Shown here: positions 17,094 to 26,106 of the stretch, piece after piece
How the letters are laid out: each line of letters starts with the position of its first letter
How positions within the stretch are numbered: position 1 is the stretch's first letter
Source of the DNA: Amycolatopsis thermoflava N1165
GTDB taxonomy: Bacteria > Actinomycetota > Actinomycetes > Mycobacteriales > Pseudonocardiaceae
Length of the DNA stretch: 64,000 nucleotides
Direction of reading: 5' to 3'
Assembly (NCBI RefSeq): GCF_000473265.1
Contig: NZ_KI421511.1
Location: 669,730 to 733,729, forward strand
Program-made: the position numbers and the translations under genes
The notes under the pieces: generated by a model
What the model saw: the letters and a program-made list of their open reading frames with translations, nothing else
What the model was told of the DNA's origin: nothing
The model's database searches: none

Positions 17094-18554
17094 ATGAGCT
17101 CACATCGCACCCTCGTCCGCAACGGTCACATCCTCACGATGGATCCCGCGCTCGGGGATTTCCCGGCCGGGGACGTGCTGATCGAGGACGGCGCGATCGT
17201 GGCCGTCGGGCCCTCGCTTCCGGTGACCGACGCCGAGATCCTGGACGCGACGGGGCATCTGGTGCTGCCGGGCCTGATCGACACGCACCGGCACACCTGG
17301 CAGTCCCTGGTCCGCGGCATCTGCGGGGACTGGACTCTCGCCGACTACTACTTCGGCATCCGGCTCGGCGTGTCACCCGCCTACACCCCGGACGACGTCC
17401 GGCTCGGCAACTTCTACGGCGGGATCGACGCGCTGAACGCCGGCGTCACCACGCTGCTGGACTTCTCGCACTGCAACAACACCCCCGACCACTCCGACGG
17501 TGCGGTGCGCGGGCTTCAGGAAGCCGGGATCCGCGCGGCGTTCTGCTACGGGTTCTTCGAGAGTTCGCCGGAGGCGAGCCGGTTCGGCGAGCATCAGGCG
17601 CGGGTCGCCGACTTCCACCGCATCGCCGACACCTATTTCGCCTCGGATGGCTTGCTCACCTTGGGCGTGTCGCTGTCGGAGATCTTCGGGCTGCCGTGGG
17701 AACACACGGTCGCCGAGCTGGCCGCGGCTCGGGAGCGCAGGGCGCTGCTGGTCAACCACGCCGGCTGCGTGTTCGGCAGCGTGCTCGCCACCGGGATCAC
17801 CGAGATGGAGGCCCTCGGGCTGCTCGGACCGGACATGGTCCACGTGCACTGCTGCAACTTCGGCGACGCCGAGTGGGAGGCGATCGCCCGCACCGGCGGG
17901 AAGGTGTCGATCTCGGTGGAGACCGAGCTGAACATGGGCTTCGGCCGTCCCGTCTTCGACCGCTGCCGCCGGCACGGGGTGCAGCCGACATTGTCCGCCG
18001 ACGTCGTCTCGCTCAACAGCGGCGACCTGTGGCACGAGCTGCGCTACGGCCTCGGCTTCGCCCGCGCGGAGGCCGACCTGCCGGTCAACACCGCGGGCGC
18101 GATGCCCGGCTCCGTCACCTACACGGCGCGGGAGGCGCTGAACTGGAGCACCGTCAACGCCGCGGAGGCCCTCGGACTCGGCGACAAGATCGGCTCGCTG
18201 ACCCCGGGCAAGCGGGCCGACCTGATGCTGGTCGGCGGACCGGCGCTCGAGCAGCACCCGCGCGTGGACCCCTACGCGACGCTCGTCTTCCAGACCGCGG
18301 CGGCCGACGTGCGCACGGTGCTCGTGGACGGCAAGGTCGTCAAGCGCGACGGTGTGCTGGAGGTGGCCGATCTGGCCGCGGTCACCGCGCAGGCCGACGC
18401 CGCGGCCGACCGGATCCTCGGCAGGCTCCGCGACACCGGGCGCGCTCTCCCCGGCACCCCGGAGGGGGCGTGGGCCGCGGTCGAGCCGACGGCGCGCGAG
18501 TTCCACGAGCAGGCGGTGCGGGAAGCGAAGAACAAGGGAGGACGGCACCTGTGA
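17094..18554 (+). CDS. Amidohydrolase (TrzN/8-oxoguanine deaminase-like)
   Basis: A 486-residue amidohydrolase-superfamily enzyme of the cytosine/guanine deaminase-like branch, which removes amino or chloro groups from N-heterocycles. Metal ligands are visible: the HxH of LPGLIDTHRHTWQ, a mid-barrel His in LLVNHAGCVFG, VHVHCCNFGD, and the Asp in LSADVVSLN. GKRADLMLVGG is the usual C-terminal beta-domain motif. The start is ATG 17094 with GGAGG nine bases upstream. It heads a three-gene operon with a FAH-family hydrolase and a cyclase, a set that suggests opening and degradation of a heterocyclic or aromatic ring. The precise substrate is not deducible. Confidence 0.82.
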   Translation: MSSHRTLVRNGHILTMDPALGDFPAGDVLIEDGAIVAVGPSLPVTDAEILDATGHLVLPGLIDTHRHTWQSLVRGICGDWTLADYYFGIRLGVSPAYTPDDVRLGNFYGGIDALNAGVTTLLDFSHCNNTPDHSDGAVRGLQEAGIRAAFCYGFFESSPEASRFGEHQARVADFHRIADTYFASDGLLTLGVSLSEIFGLPWEHTVAELAAARERRALLVNHAGCVFGSVLATGITEMEALGLLGPDMVHVHCCNFGDAEWEAIARTGGKVSISVETELNMGFGRPVFDRCRRHGVQPTLSADVVSLNSGDLWHELRYGLGFARAEADLPVNTAGAMPGSVTYTAREALNWSTVNAAEALGLGDKIGSLTPGKRADLMLVGGPALEQHPRVDPYATLVFQTAAADVRTVLVDGKVVKRDGVLEVADLAAVTAQADAAADRILGRLRDTGRALPGTPEGAWAAVEPTAREFHEQAVREAKNKGGRHL

Positions 18555-19510
18555 AATGGGTGACCTACGAGGCCGGCGCCGGTGCGCGCACCGGTGCGCT
18601 CGACGGTGACACGGTTCGCGGGCTTCGCCCCGGCATCGACCTGTTGACGCTCGCCCAGAGCGGCGCCGAGGCGCTGGCCGAGGCGGGGGAGACCGCCCGT
18701 CGTGCCCCGGAGGAGGTCCGTCCGCTCGACGATGTCCGGTTGCTCGCGCCGCTGCCGCGCCCGCCGTCGGTGCGCGACGGGTTGTGCTTCCTGGGCCACC
18801 TGCGCGGCTGTTACCGCGCGCTCGGGCGCAGTGCGGAACTGCACCCGGCCTGGTCCGAGGCGCCGGCGTTCTACTTCGGCAACGCCGCCTCGGTCGTCGG
18901 GCCGCACGACCCGGTGCCGGTCGCGCCCGGCTCCCGCATGTTCGACCTGGAGCTCGAGGTGGGTGTGGTGATCGGGCGCGGCGGCGTGGACCTGCACCCG
19001 GCCGCCGCGGAGGACCACATCCTGGGGTACACGCTGTTCAACGACTGGACCGCCCGTGATCACCAGCTGCACGACCTGGCGACCGGCATCGGCATGGGCA
19101 AGAGCAAGGACAGCGCCCTCACGCTCGGGCCCGCGCTGGTCACCGTGGACGAACTGGCGGAGTACCGCGTGGACGGACGGCTCGCCATCGAGCTGCGGGC
19201 CACGGTCAACGACCAGGAGATCACCCGCGGCCGCCTCGACCAGATGGACTGGACGTTCGGCGAGTTGCTCGCCTACGTCTCCCGCGGCGTGGATCTCGCG
19301 CCGGGGGACGTGATCGGTTCGGGCACCGTGCCCGGCGGCTGCCTGCTCGAGCACGTCGACACCCCGGACCTGGCCGAATTCACCGGCTGGCTGCGGCCGG
19401 GCGACGTGGTGTCCCTGCACGGGCAGGGACTCGGCTCGACCCGGCAGACCGTCGTCGAGGGGACCGGCGTCATTCCGCTGCGGCCGTGCTCGCCGAAAGG
19501 ACAAGCTTGA
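18551..19510 (+). CDS. Fumarylacetoacetate hydrolase family protein
   Basis: A 319-residue FAH-family hydrolase. The metal-binding catalytic core is recognisable as RMFDLELEVGVVIGRGG (Glu-x-Glu and later Asp ligands), LGYTLFNDWTARDHQ and GMGKSKDSALTLGP, with the C-terminal GDVIGSGTVPGGCLLE loop. Family members hydrolyse carbon-carbon bonds of 3-keto acids or decarboxylate/isomerise ring-cleavage products. GTG 18551 overlaps the amidohydrolase stop (GTGA), and its own stop overlaps the next ATG, so the three enzymes are translationally coupled. This context supports a role after ring opening. Confidence 0.87.
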   Translation: MKWVTYEAGAGARTGALDGDTVRGLRPGIDLLTLAQSGAEALAEAGETARRAPEEVRPLDDVRLLAPLPRPPSVRDGLCFLGHLRGCYRALGRSAELHPAWSEAPAFYFGNAASVVGPHDPVPVAPGSRMFDLELEVGVVIGRGGVDLHPAAAEDHILGYTLFNDWTARDHQLHDLATGIGMGKSKDSALTLGPALVTVDELAEYRVDGRLAIELRATVNDQEITRGRLDQMDWTFGELLAYVSRGVDLAPGDVIGSGTVPGGCLLEHVDTPDLAEFTGWLRPGDVVSLHGQGLGSTRQTVVEGTGVIPLRPCSPKGQA

Positions 19511-20283
19511 TGCGCAGACTCATCGACATTTCCGCGCCCCTGCGGGCCGGAATCGCTTCCGACCCTCCCGGGCTCACGCCGGAGATCGAGTACCAGTCGC
19601 ACGCGCAGACCGCCCAGGATCTCCTGGCGTTCTTTCCCGGCGCGACCATCGATGACCTGCCCGACGGCGAGGGCTGGGCATCCGAATGGGTGCGGCTGAC
19701 CACCCACAACGGCACGCATCTCGACGCGCCGTACCACTACTCGGCCACCATGAACGGTGGCGAGCGCGCCATGACCATCGACGAGGTTCCCCTGGAGTGG
19801 TGCCTGCAACCGGCGGTGAAGCTCGATTTCCGCCATTTCCCCGACGGTTACGTGGCGACCGCGGCCGACGTCGAGGCCGAGCTGGAGCGCATCGGGCACG
19901 AGCTCTCGCCCCTGGAGATCGTCGTGGTCAACACGAGCGCCGGAGAGCGCTACGGCCAGGACGACTACGTGTCCTCCGGCTGCGGCATGGGCCGGGACGC
20001 GACCCTGTACCTGCTCGACCGCGGCGTGCGCCTCACCGGAACCGACGCGTGGAGCTGGGACGCCCCCTTCGTCCACACCGCCGCCCGGTACGCCGCCGAG
20101 CAGGACCCCTCGATCATCTGGGAGGGACACCGGGCGGGCCGGGAAATCGGCTATTGCCACCTCGAGAAACTGCACGACCTCGAGCAGCTGCCCGCCACCG
20201 GGTTCGAGATCTCCTGTTTCCCGGTCAAGGTGCACGCCGCCTCCGCAGGCTGGACCCGCGCGGTGGCGATCTTCGACTCCTGA
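19510..20283 (+). CDS. Cyclase family protein (kynurenine formamidase-like metal hydrolase)
   Basis: A 257-residue cyclase/KynB-family amidohydrolase. The metal-binding signature HNGTHLDAPYHY (HxGTHxDxPxH) lies near residues 67-78, and WSWDAPF and GREIGYCHLEKL occur in the C-terminal half. Characterised relatives include arylformamidase, isatin hydrolase and isonocardicin-type cyclases, all cytosolic Mn/Zn hydrolases of amides or imides. ATG 19510 shares its A with the previous TGA; AAAGGA lies seven bases upstream. As third gene of the operon it probably hydrolyses an amide or lactam formed by the amidohydrolase. This is inference. Confidence 0.85.
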   Translation: MRRLIDISAPLRAGIASDPPGLTPEIEYQSHAQTAQDLLAFFPGATIDDLPDGEGWASEWVRLTTHNGTHLDAPYHYSATMNGGERAMTIDEVPLEWCLQPAVKLDFRHFPDGYVATAADVEAELERIGHELSPLEIVVVNTSAGERYGQDDYVSSGCGMGRDATLYLLDRGVRLTGTDAWSWDAPFVHTAARYAAEQDPSIIWEGHRAGREIGYCHLEKLHDLEQLPATGFEISCFPVKVHAASAGWTRAVAIFDS

Positions 20284-20317
20284 GCCGCTCACCGGGTCCT
20301 GCCGCGCGTCGCCCCCA

Positions 20318-20767
20318 CGGTCCGGGTGATCACCGGCGACGGCAGCGACGTGCCCGCGGACGGCGTGACGACCCGGGCAGATCGCCTTGCGCGGCAACAA
20401 CGTCATGCTCGGCTACCTCGACGACGAGGAGGCGACGGCGGCCGCGGCCCCCGACGGGTGGCTGCGCACCGCCGACATCGGCGTGATCCACCCCGACGGT
20501 TACGTCGAGCTGCGCGACGGCAGCAAGGACATGATCATTTCCGGCGGCGAGAACATCCCAGCGTCGAGGTGGAGCAGGCGATCGCGGAGTACCCGGCCGT
20601 GGTGGAGGTCGCGGTGAACGGCGTGCCGGACGACAGGTGGGGCGAGGCGGTTCAAGGCCCCGAAGTCGGTGACCTTCGGCGAGCTGCCGAAGACCTCGAC
20701 CGGCAAGATCCAGAAGTACCTGCTCCGGGAGCGCGCCTGGGCCGGGGCGGAGCGCCGGATCGGGTGA
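20318..20767 (+). pseudogene. C-terminal remnant of an acyl-CoA synthetase (AMP-forming ligase)
   Basis: Four consecutive pieces of one ANL-superfamily ligase can be read, each in a different frame. They are RVITGDGSDVPADGVTT; then GNNVMLGYLDDEEATAAA with DGWLRTADIGVIHPDGYVEL and DMIISGGENI; then SVEVEQAIAEYPAVVEVAV; and finally [20 protein letters not shown] before a TGA at 20765. The TGD/GW-RTGD hinge and the C-terminal catalytic lysine motif (TSTGKIQK) are still readable. The N-terminal adenylation half is absent and several single-base shifts separate the blocks. It is a decayed gene, perhaps once part of the preceding catabolic operon. Confidence 0.8.
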
Positions 20768-20821
20768 GATCGCGCGACCCGCGGCACCAGGCACGGCGGC
20801 AACTGCGTGCCCGTGTGGTGG

Positions 20822-21493
20822 TCACAGCGAAGCTCCCGCGCACTGGACGAGTTGCTGTCCGGTGATCGAGCCGCCCCACGGGCCGAGGAGGAACGCGGTC
20901 AGGCCGGCGACCTCCTCGGGCGTCACGAACCGGCCCAGGGGCGGCAGCTGGGGTGGCGTGCGGGACCGTCGCGGGTCGGCCAGCATCGGCGTGTCCGTCG
21001 GGCCGGGGGCGACCACGTTGACCGTGATCCGGCGCGCGGCCAGTTCCGCAGCCCAGGACCGGGCCAGCGCGAGCAACGCCGCCTTGGTCGCCGCGTACTG
21101 GCTCTTGCCCGGCACCCCGGTCATGGTGCGGCTGCCGATCAGCACGACGCGCGCCCCCTCGGGCAGCCGCGGCGCCAGTGTGTCCACCAGGGTGGTCGCC
21201 GCGGCCACGTGCACCCGCCACATCTCCTCTCCGTCCGCATCGGACAGTGAGCCCAACGGGGCCGAGCGCTGGAGCCCGGCCGCGTGCACCACCGCGTCCG
21301 GCGTCGGCACGCCCACCAGGAGGCTCCGCAGTTCCGCGGGGCGCGTGAGATCAGCGGGCAGCCACCGCAACGCCGGCTCCGGCTCCGGCTCGCGGCGGCT
21401 GAGCCCGGTCACGCTCCAGCCCTCCGCGAGCAGCCTGCGGCCGATCGCCGCCCCGATGCCCGAGCTCACACCGGTGACCAGCGCCTCAGGCAT
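20822..21493 (-). CDS. Short-chain dehydrogenase/reductase
   Basis: A 223-residue SDR, on the short side for the family. VTGVSSGIGAAIGRRL is the cofactor loop, VHAAGLQRSAPLG stands in for NNAG, the catalytic serine region is VLIGSRTMTG (Ser in IGSR), and YAATKAAL supplies Tyr and Lys. GRFVTPEEVAGLTAFLLGPWGGSITGQQL is the usual C-terminus. It overlaps the sialidase-fold gene by 8 bases and is the last gene of the nine-gene minus-strand operon that starts with the ABC substrate-binding protein. The substrate is unknown, presumably a sugar or sugar-acid intermediate. Confidence 0.82.
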   Translation of the reverse strand: MPEALVTGVSSGIGAAIGRRLLAEGWSVTGLSRREPEPEPALRWLPADLTRPAELRSLLVGVPTPDAVVHAAGLQRSAPLGSLSDADGEEMWRVHVAAATTLVDTLAPRLPEGARVVLIGSRTMTGVPGKSQYAATKAALLALARSWAAELAARRITVNVVAPGPTDTPMLADPRRSRTPPQLPPLGRFVTPEEVAGLTAFLLGPWGGSITGQQLVQCAGASL

Positions 21494-22646
21494 CGGCCAC
21501 CCACGCCGGGGACACCCGGACGTACTTGATTGCCTGCCGGAAATAGGTGAACGCGATGTGCAGGTTCCCGTCGGCGGTCTGCACGATCGACGGGTAGGAC
21601 AGCTCCCGGTTCAGCTTGTCCCGCGAGTTGTTCGTCATGCAGTGCCCGTCGCCGACCTCCAGGTCGCGCCGTCGCCACGTCCGGCCGTCGTCGGCGGACA
21701 GCGCGAGGCTCATCGGTGCTCGGGGCGCTCCCCAGAACGCGCCGCCCTCGCCCGGTTGCGGCTCCGGCGCGGTCTGCTCGGCGAGCCCGTCCTCGGAGAT
21801 CTCGTCGTACAGCGACACCCGCCGCCCGGTCGCGTCGGCCCGGCTGCTGTGGTTGTAGACCAGCGCGAGACGGCCGTCGAGCAGCGGCACGTACTGGATC
21901 GACGAGTTGTTGTTGGGCAGCCCGCTCGCCTCCGGCGCGCTCCAGGTCCAGCCATCGTCGGTGGAGGCGCTGCGGTACACGTGGTCGGCCCAGCGGCTGC
22001 GGAACAGCGCCAGCAGCGACCCGTCGCCCAGCCGGTGCACATTCATGTGCACGCACCCCGTGCTGTCCGGCACCGGGCGCTCGGTCCAGGTGTGGCCGCC
22101 GTCGTCGGAGACCATCACCGCACTCGTGTCGTGGTCGCCGACCCACTTGCGTCCCCGGGTGGCCACGCAGTGAAACACCGGCAGCAGCCACCGGCCGGAG
22201 GGCAGGACCACCGGTGGCTGCCGGACGAAGACCCCGCCGTCGGCGGTCGCCGGGAACAGCGTCCGCGGTGGGGTCCACGCGCGGTTGCGGTGCACCCGGA
22301 CGCGGACCTCCGCGGTGTCCTGGTTCCCGGCCCGCTGTGCGGTGTAGAACAGCCACAGTTCGCCATCGGGGGACACCGCGAGCACCGGGTTCTGCTCTGA
22401 GCGTGTGTCGTCGTGCGACAGCCGCTCCGGCTCGGTCCAGGCTTCGCCGCGCAGGCGGGAGAACCAGATCGAGATGTCCGGCACGCCCTCCTGTGTGCCG
22501 CCGAACCACACGCACGCCAGGTCCCCGTCCGGCAGCACGGCGAGGTTGGCGGCGTGGTTCTGCACGGCCGGCGCGGGCAGGAACGCCTCGGCCGCACCGT
22601 CGGCGCGGGAGCGGACGATCCCGTCCGTGGTCAGCGACGCGGTCAT
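21486..22646 (-). CDS. Sialidase-fold (BNR-repeat) family glycosidase
   Basis: A 386-residue six-bladed beta-propeller of the exo-alpha-sialidase/BNR family. Asp-box motifs repeat as SDDGGHTW, STDDGWTW and SADDGRTW. The arginine-bearing region AEVRVRVHRN and the C-terminal RELSYPSIVQTADGNLHIAFTY block are typical. LPNNNSSIQYVPLLDGRLALVYNHS is characteristic of the bacterial exo-alpha-sialidase-like subgroup, many of which act on other sugars or rhamnogalacturonan-type oligosaccharides. There is no signal peptide, so it should work on imported oligosaccharide in the cytoplasm. That fits the ABC importer in the same operon. Confidence 0.82.
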   Translation of the reverse strand: MTASLTTDGIVRSRADGAAEAFLPAPAVQNHAANLAVLPDGDLACVWFGGTQEGVPDISIWFSRLRGEAWTEPERLSHDDTRSEQNPVLAVSPDGELWLFYTAQRAGNQDTAEVRVRVHRNRAWTPPRTLFPATADGGVFVRQPPVVLPSGRWLLPVFHCVATRGRKWVGDHDTSAVMVSDDGGHTWTERPVPDSTGCVHMNVHRLGDGSLLALFRSRWADHVYRSASTDDGWTWSAPEASGLPNNNSSIQYVPLLDGRLALVYNHSSRADATGRRVSLYDEISEDGLAEQTAPEPQPGEGGAFWGAPRAPMSLALSADDGRTWRRRDLEVGDGHCMTNNSRDKLNRELSYPSIVQTADGNLHIAFTYFRQAIKYVRVSPAWVADA

Positions 22647-23416
22647 CGGGCCTCCTCGCCGCGCGCGGCAGCCAGGTGCGCCCGCGCCGTGTTCTCCAGG
22701 TGCACCACGTCGGAGGCGACCGAGGCGAACGTGTAGCCCTGCGCCAGCCGGGCCGCCGCCGTCGCGCCGTCCGGGGTGTGGATGCCCGCGGCGATGCCCG
22801 CAGCCTTCGCCGCGTCACACACCGTCCGTACCGCCGCCTCGAACTCGGCGTCCACCGAGCGGTCGGCCACATGCTTCCCGCCGACAGCCAGCCGCAGGTC
22901 CGAGGGCCCGACGTACACCCCGTCCAGGCCGGGGGTCGCGCAGATCTCCTCGACCGCGGCCAGGCCCTGCGGGGTTTCGATCATCGCGATCACCACCGTC
23001 GCCGCGTGCGCGTCCGCCGGCGCCGGCCCGATCCGCAACCCGGACCGCATCGGCCCGTAGGAGCGGCGGCCCACCGGCGGGTACCGCGACGCCGACACGG
23101 CCTTCGCCGCGTCCTCCGCGCTGTCCACCAGCGGCACGATCACACCGGCGGCCCCGGCGTCCAGCGCGCGCCCGATGGGCGTCGGGTCGTTCGCCTCGAC
23201 CCGCACCAGCCCGACCGACGCGCCACCGGCGTCGATCGCGGTCAGGGAGGACAGCAGCCCGGCGTAGCCGAGCAGGCCGTGCTGGGCGTCCAGGCACACG
23301 TAGTCGTAGCCGAGCCGGGCGATGCGCTCGGTCGCGACCGGCGCGTCGAGCACCGACCAGTAGCCGAGGATCCGCTCGCGGGAACGCAGGCGGGCGGCGA
23401 ATTCCGCGGGGGTCAT
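22643..23416 (-). CDS. HpcH/HpaI-type class-II aldolase
   Basis: A 257-residue aldolase of the HpcH/HpaI (2-keto-3-deoxy-sugar acid) family. The fold motifs are YVCLDAQHGL, LVRVEANDPTPIGRALDAGAAGVIVPLV, the metal ligand Glu in VVIAMIETPQGL, and the second ligand Asp in GLDGVYVGPSDL. These TIM-barrel enzymes reversibly split 2-keto-3-deoxy acids into pyruvate and an aldehyde with Mg or Mn. It overlaps the sialidase gene by four bases (ATGA). A role as 2-keto-3-deoxy sugar-acid aldolase fits the neighbouring kinase-PdxA protein and sugar importer. Confidence 0.87.
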   Translation of the reverse strand: MTPAEFAARLRSRERILGYWSVLDAPVATERIARLGYDYVCLDAQHGLLGYAGLLSSLTAIDAGGASVGLVRVEANDPTPIGRALDAGAAGVIVPLVDSAEDAAKAVSASRYPPVGRRSYGPMRSGLRIGPAPADAHAATVVIAMIETPQGLAAVEEICATPGLDGVYVGPSDLRLAVGGKHVADRSVDAEFEAAVRTVCDAAKAAGIAAGIHTPDGATAAARLAQGYTFASVASDVVHLENTARAHLAAARGEEAR

Positions 23417-23435
23417 GCGGTGATCTCCTTGTCGT

Positions 23436-24425
23436 TCAGCGGTTGTAGGCGGGCATCGGGCCGCGCAGGTCGGCGCCCACCTCGTCGCACGCGGCGCGCA
23501 CGTCCTCGGGCAGCGGGCCGGCGGCCGCCGCGGCCAGGTTGGCGCGCAGCTGGTCGGCCTTCGACCCGCCCAGCAGCAGCGCGCCGACGTCGGGGTGGCC
23601 GAGCAGCCAGCGCAGCGACAGCTCCACCAGGCCGATCCCGGCGCCCGAGGCGATGTCCGACAAGCGCTGCACGGCCGCGAACAGCCGCTCGTCCCAGTAC
23701 CGCTGCCGGTACATCCCGGCCAGCCGCGAGTCGCCGAACCGGCCGGTGCCCGGCTGGTCGCCGAAGGAGTGCCGCCCGGTCAGCAGGCCGCCGCCGAGCG
23801 GGTTGTAGACCATGGTCACCAGCCCGCTGGTGCGCGCGTACTCCAGGTACTCCTCCTCGATCCGGCGGGCCAGCAAGTTGTACAGCTGCTGGGCCAGCAC
23901 CGGCCGCGGCGCGCCGACCGCCTGCGCGGCGTGGGTCAGCTCGGCGATCTGCCACGCGGCGTAGTTCGAGACCCCGAGCGCGAGCACCTTGCCCTCGGCG
24001 ACGAACTCCGCAACCGTGGCCAGCGTGTCCCCCAGCGGCGTGGCCCGGTCCGGCTGGTGCAGGTAGAACACGTCGATCCGGTCGGTGTCCAGCCGCCGCA
24101 GGCTGCCCTCCAGGGACGCGCGCAGCGCGGCGGGGGAGAGGGGGCTGTGGTCGCCCGTGTCGGGGTGCGGCATCCCGGCCTTGGTGGCCAGCACCACCCG
24201 GTCCCGCCGCGTCCGCAGCAGCCCGGCGAGGATCTCCTCCGTCCGCCCGCCGGCGTAGGCGTTGGCCGTGTCGATCCCCGTGATCCCGGCCTCGAGCGCG
24301 GCGTCGACCATCTCGGCCGCGCCGGCGGCGTCCACTGTGTCGCCGAAGGTCATCGTGCCGAGCACGAGCCGGGACAGGGGAACCGGCACGCCCGGCAGCT
24401 TCACCGGTTCCGGTGCGGGGGTCAT
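23436..24425 (-). CDS. Aldo/keto reductase
   Basis: A 329-residue aldo/keto reductase of the potassium channel beta/YghZ-like subgroup. The catalytic tetrad is visible: Asp and Tyr in GIDTANAYAGG, Lys in LATKAGMPHP and His in VFYLHQPD. VLALGVSNYAAWQI and the C-terminal GALLLGGSKADQLRANLAA NADPH-binding loop are normal. ATG 24425 overlaps the last bases of the ABC ATPase gene (ATGA), and the frame upstream is only shadow. It probably reduces a sugar aldehyde or ketone in the same pathway. Confidence 0.86.
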   Translation of the reverse strand: MTPAPEPVKLPGVPVPLSRLVLGTMTFGDTVDAAGAAEMVDAALEAGITGIDTANAYAGGRTEEILAGLLRTRRDRVVLATKAGMPHPDTGDHSPLSPAALRASLEGSLRRLDTDRIDVFYLHQPDRATPLGDTLATVAEFVAEGKVLALGVSNYAAWQIAELTHAAQAVGAPRPVLAQQLYNLLARRIEEEYLEYARTSGLVTMVYNPLGGGLLTGRHSFGDQPGTGRFGDSRLAGMYRQRYWDERLFAAVQRLSDIASGAGIGLVELSLRWLLGHPDVGALLLGGSKADQLRANLAAAAAGPLPEDVRAACDEVGADLRGPMPAYNR

Positions 24426-25273
24426 GAGCCATCTCCTTCCACCGGCGCGACGGTCGCGCCGGGTGCATCCGACAGGGCCGCGGCCGCGACGAGCGTGCGG
24501 GGTTTGCGTCCGCGCATGGTCGCCGGGTCCAGTGCGGCGCGCCGCAGGGCACGCGTGTAGGGCTGAGCCGGGGCGGACAGGATCGCTTCCGTCGCGCCGG
24601 ATTCGACCACGCGTCCGGCCCGCAGCACGACCACGGATTCGCTGATCTCCCGCACCACGCCCAGGTTGTGCGAGATGAACAGGTAGGCCAGGCCCGTGTC
24701 GCGCTGGATCTCGCGCAGCAGGTCCAGCACCTGCGCCTGGACCGAGACGTCGAGCGCGCTGGTGGCCTCGTCGCACACCAGCAGTTCCGGCTCGCTCGCC
24801 AGCGCGCGGGCGATCCCGATCCGCTGGCGCTGGCCGCCGGAGAACTCGGCGGGCCGTCGCCCGCACGCGCTGGCGGGCAGCCCGACGCGGTCCAGCAGCG
24901 AAGCGGCTTCGCGGGCCCGCGCCGCACGGTCGTGCCGCCCTCGCAGCCGCAGCGGCTCGGCCACGATGTCCTGCGCGGTCAGGTGCGGGTCCAGCGAGCC
25001 GTAGGGGTCCTGGAAGACCATCTGGACGCGGTGCCGCAGGGGGCGCAGCCGCTTCTCCGGCAGGGTGGCGATGTCGGTGCCGTCCAGCAGGATCCGGCCC
25101 GACGCCGGGCGGATGAGCCGCACGATCGCGCTCGCCAGCGTCGACTTCCCGCAGCCGGACTCGCCGACCACGGCCACCGTCGACCCGCGGTCCACGGTCA
25201 GGCTGACGTCGTCCACCGCGCGGAACGTGCCGTAGGAGACGACCAGGTTCTGCACCGAGAGCAAGGGTGTCAT
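24422..25273 (-). CDS. Oligopeptide/dipeptide-type ABC transporter ATPase (OppF/DppF)
   Basis: A 283-residue ABC ATPase. Walker A is GESGCGKST, the Q-loop is QMVFQDPYGSLDPH, the signature is EFSGGQRQR, Walker B is LLVCDEATSALD, and the switch His lies in LFISHNLGVV. The PYTRALRRA tail is typical of OppF/DppF, which energise uptake by the peptide/nickel/oligosaccharide importer family. The start ATG 25273 shares one base with the stop of the companion ATPase gene. Together with the next four genes it makes a complete importer. Confidence 0.88.
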   Translation of the reverse strand: MTPLLSVQNLVVSYGTFRAVDDVSLTVDRGSTVAVVGESGCGKSTLASAIVRLIRPASGRILLDGTDIATLPEKRLRPLRHRVQMVFQDPYGSLDPHLTAQDIVAEPLRLRGRHDRAARAREAASLLDRVGLPASACGRRPAEFSGGQRQRIGIARALASEPELLVCDEATSALDVSVQAQVLDLLREIQRDTGLAYLFISHNLGVVREISESVVVLRAGRVVESGATEAILSAPAQPYTRALRRAALDPATMRGRKPRTLVAAAALSDAPGATVAPVEGDGS

Positions 25274-26106
25274 CAGGCCGTCCCCGCTTCCGCCAGATCT
25301 ACGTTCTCCACCCACGGCCCCAGCCGTGGCACCGCCGCCAGCAGCGCCTTGGTGTACTCGTCGCGCGGGTTCGCGGTCACCTGCTCCACCTCGCCCGACT
25401 CGACGAACCGGCCGGCGCGCATCACGTGGATCCGGTCCGACACCAGCCGCGCCACGCCGAGGTCGTGGGTGATCATCAGGATCGCGACCCCAGTGCGCTC
25501 CTGCAGCTCCAGCAGCAGGTCGAGGATCCCGGCCTGCACGGTGACGTCCAGCGCCGAGGTCGGCTCGTCGGCCACCAGCAGGTCGGGTTCGGCCGCCAGG
25601 GCGATCGCGATCAGCACCCGTTGCAGCATGCCCCCGGAGAGCTGGTGCGGGTAGGCGCGCCAGCGGCGCTCCGGCTCACTGATCCGCACCTGGTCCAGCA
25701 GGGCGATGCCGCGCCGGCGAATCTCCCGCGCCGGCAGGCGGCGGTGACGCAACCGCAACGCCTCACCGAGCTGCTTGCCGATCGTGTGCACCGGGCTCAG
25801 GGCGGTCATCGGGTCCTGCGGCACCAGGGAGGCGAGCCGTCCGCGCACCCGCCTGGCGGCGGCCGGGTCGGCGATCACGTCGACGCCGTCGAAGCGCACC
25901 GAGCCGGACAGCACCGCGAGCCCATCGGGCAGCAGCCGCAGCACACCCATCGCGGTGGTGGACTTGCCCGATCCGGACTCGCCGATCAGCGTGACCGTCT
26001 CGCCGCGGTCGACGGTGAAGCTGACGCCGTCGACAGCGCGCACGATCCCGGCGGGGGCGACCAGTTCGATCTGCAGGTCGGTGACCTCGAGCAGGGGTGT
26101 GGTCAT
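25273..26106 (-). CDS. Oligopeptide/dipeptide-type ABC transporter ATPase (OppD/DppD)
   Basis: A 277-residue ABC ATPase, the second motor of the importer. Walker A GESGSGKSTTAMG, Q-loop SLVPQDPMTALSPVHT, signature HQLSGGMLQR, Walker B LLVADEPTSALD and H-loop MITHDLGVA are all present. NPRDEYTKALLAAVPRLG at the C-terminus marks the OppD type. ATG 26106 overlaps the end of the permease gene by four bases. The product is membrane-associated on the cytoplasmic side through the two permeases encoded next. Confidence 0.88.
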   Translation of the reverse strand: MTTPLLEVTDLQIELVAPAGIVRAVDGVSFTVDRGETVTLIGESGSGKSTTAMGVLRLLPDGLAVLSGSVRFDGVDVIADPAAARRVRGRLASLVPQDPMTALSPVHTIGKQLGEALRLRHRRLPAREIRRRGIALLDQVRISEPERRWRAYPHQLSGGMLQRVLIAIALAAEPDLLVADEPTSALDVTVQAGILDLLLELQERTGVAILMITHDLGVARLVSDRIHVMRAGRFVESGEVEQVTANPRDEYTKALLAAVPRLGPWVENVDLAEAGTA

